From the NCBI GenBank assembly GCA_026398285.1, contig JAPLTI010000364.1:1-6452 (forward strand): a stretch of DNA of 6,452 nt, read 5' to 3'. The first letter of the stretch is position 1, and the number at the start of each line of letters is the position of its first letter. The DNA comes from Verrucomicrobiota bacterium (GTDB lineage: Bacteria > Verrucomicrobiota > Verrucomicrobiia > Chthoniobacterales > Terrimicrobiaceae). Of the stretch, positions 4,947 through 6,452 are shown in pieces. A program made the position numbers and the translations under genes. Under the pieces are notes generated by a model. The model did no database searches, was not told the origin of the DNA, and was given only the letters and a program-made list of their open reading frames with translations.

Positions 4947-6452
4947 TTAAGTTTTAGTGAAGAATGATTTAACAGTTGGGTCCTTGTAATTCTGGATGAG
5001 GACACGCCAATTATTTTCCGGCAGAAGATTCGGACTCTTTTGCTGGGCCTCTCGGAAGAGGAGGTAGCCATAGAGACGCAAATCAGCCACGGAAGTGGTT
5101 TCGTCCCCCCACACGCTGGCAGAACCGAGTTTGGTGAAAATGGAGGAGAGGTTTATGAGGAATTTGGCGTAACCCCCGTCGTCTTGCCCCAACTCCGCAG
5201 GCATCAGCCCTCTGAGATCGGCGAAATGCTGCGGGTCGAGTCGCACTGCATCCCACTGTGTGGTGTCGGCGGCGACGACCTGTTCACCCCAGATCCTGGT
5301 GAAGATAGGCGAGATTTCCTCGTTGAGCTGGCTCACGCTCAATGCCTCCTTCTGTCCATTCAGTGCGAGGTGGAACAGGTCCCGCGTAGCTTGGTTGCTC
5401 TGTGGCACGAGCAATCGATCCACCACATTGCGGGCTACGGAGGAATCCAAGGTCGCAAGCCCTTTGGCAAAGAGGGGGACTTCAGCCAGACCCAGCATAC
5501 GGTTTAACTCCAGTCTATTCTGGTTAATGCTTGCCTGCCCATTAACCAAATCATAGACGGTGACGAGCTGCTTATCGGGATTTCTTCCGGTCACCCAAGC
5601 CGCAAATCCGTCGGCATCGCAGGTGAGGACCTGCCCGTTCCCCAGCGGGAAGACATATCCGTCGTAGGCATCAAGATAGAAAATCGTCTTGCATGCTGCG
5701 ATCGCCGCATTCACATCCGGCTCCTTTTCATAGCTCTGTCGGATGGACTTGAGAGATTCAGTAAATTCCGGGGCCAGTGGTTGCTGTTTCTCCAACTCGG
5801 TGGCCGCGTAGAGCAAGAGATTCACGCCTTCCGCATAGTTGCTGAACGGCACTTCAATTCCGTCATGGTCTGACGGGAACCTGAGGTTTTCGAGGGCCAG
5901 GCGCATCCATTCGACCTCCGCCATTCGTATTTCCGGCAACCCATCTGCGAAGCGTGCCTGCGCGTTCTCCAGAATAGTATCTGCAAAATCATTGATTAGA
6001 ATGTTTTTGAGATTTGCAGCCATGCCGCGAATCTCATCAATGGCGGAGTCAGGTTGCGCAAGGATGGTGTCAATAGACCTCATCGCCACACCGGCGTGAG
6101 ATAAAAGAGGTGCCGGCCTCAGGTATGGCTTCAAATCACCCTGAGTGGACTGGTGAAGCAAACCGAGAAGATGCTTGGCGGTCTCGAGGTCGGCGGGTTC
6201 AGCTGCACTGAAAAGCTCGGCAGTGGCACGGATATCAGTCTTTAGCTGATGAGCTTGAAAATGTTTGCCGGAGTCTTTTTTGAATTGGTCGAATCTCTGC
6301 ACAACCCCTCGGAAATCGGCGTTGGTGCGCGACGAGTCCACCATCGTCTCCAAATTCTTGAAAATCTCAAAGTGGACGCCCTCCCAGTTTTCTGGGGAGC
6401 TATCCTGTAGCAAGTAGAGCACTTGGTCGGCGCGCTGCAAACTTTGATTCTG
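4947..6452 (-). CDS. Large unrecognised, mostly helical protein, C-terminal part; possible third T3SS substrate
   Basis: I do not recognise this protein. The frame is open to the window edge, so at least 501 residues are present and the N-terminus lies outside; the TTG at 6440 should not be taken as a real start. The visible part is soluble and mainly alpha-helical, with no membrane segments or signal peptide and very few Cys. Leu- and Ala-rich amphipathic helices fill about the first 240 residues. A more strand-like, Gly- and aromatic-containing segment follows (around DAYDGYVFPLGNGQVLTCDA, then FAAWVTGRNPDKQLVTVYDL). The rest is helical and includes SSIFTKLGSASVWGDET and DLRLYGYLLFREAQQ before the end at FFTKT. 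I see no catalytic motif. The stop TAA is 7 bp before the CesT-type chaperone gene, suggesting a shared transcript. Its place next to two chaperone-effector pairs makes an effector or other secreted substrate plausible, but this rests on context only. Confidence 0.65.
   Translation of the reverse strand, partial: QNQSLQRADQVLYLLQDSSPENWEGVHFEIFKNLETMVDSSRTNADFRGVVQRFDQFKKDSGKHFQAHQLKTDIRATAELFSAAEPADLETAKHLLGLLHQSTQGDLKPYLRPAPLLSHAGVAMRSIDTILAQPDSAIDEIRGMAANLKNILINDFADTILENAQARFADGLPEIRMAEVEWMRLALENLRFPSDHDGIEVPFSNYAEGVNLLLYAATELEKQQPLAPEFTESLKSIRQSYEKEPDVNAAIAACKTIFYLDAYDGYVFPLGNGQVLTCDADGFAAWVTGRNPDKQLVTVYDLVNGQASINQNRLELNRMLGLAEVPLFAKGLATLDSSVARNVVDRLLVPQSNQATRDLFHLALNGQKEALSVSQLNEEISPIFTRIWGEQVVAADTTQWDAVRLDPQHFADLRGLMPAELGQDDGGYAKFLINLSSIFTKLGSASVWGDETTSVADLRLYGYLLFREAQQKSPNLLPENNWRVLIQNYKDPTVKSFFTKT

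Noticed and set aside
1..6452. CRISPR arrays, tRNA or rRNA genes, insertion sequences
   Set aside because: No regularly spaced repeats, no cloverleaf or rRNA-like sequence, and no transposase-like frame were seen on either strand.

Overview
The window (GC-rich, roughly mid-50s % by eye) looks like an accessory region of a Gram-negative bacterium with a type III secretion system (T3SS). The combination of secretion chaperones, eukaryote-directed effector enzymes, absent Shine-Dalgarno motifs and short simple repeats between genes suggests, as an inference only, the PVC superphylum, for example Verrucomicrobiota. No gene in the window fixes the taxonomy and no secretion apparatus gene is present.

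Layout. Bases 1-584 (+ strand) are the 3' end of a HipA-family Ser/Thr kinase gene. Bases 585-762 are a convergent intergenic region without a convincing terminator. All remaining genes lie on the minus strand. In transcription order they are: the 3' part of a large, unrecognised, mostly helical protein (6452-4947); a 146-residue CesT-type class I T3SS chaperone (4939-4499); a 431-residue protein with a C-terminal OTU cysteine protease (deubiquitinase-like) domain (4482-3187); an 81-bp spacer with short tandem repeats; a second, more divergent chaperone of 160 residues (3105-2623); and a 570-residue protein with a PPP/calcineurin-like metallophosphoesterase core (2607-895). The frame of this last gene stays open and coding-like for 43 codons after its TGA stop (894-766, second TGA at 765-763).

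How the genes work together. The minus-strand genes form two consecutive chaperone-effector cassettes. In each, a small chaperone gene is followed 15-16 bp downstream by a multidomain protein with a polar, Ser/Thr/Asn-containing N-terminus and a C-terminal enzyme that would act on eukaryotic signalling: ubiquitin removal in one case, dephosphorylation in the other. The likely model is that each chaperone binds the N-terminal region of its downstream partner and delivers it to the T3SS for injection into a eukaryotic cell. The upstream unrecognised protein is 7 bp from the first chaperone and may be a third substrate. The HipA-like gene is convergent and probably unrelated.

The points most worth following up are the two cassettes, the OTU effector candidate, the phosphatase with an Asp in place of the usual motif I His, and the in-frame stop that removes a coding-like C-terminal tail from that phosphatase.
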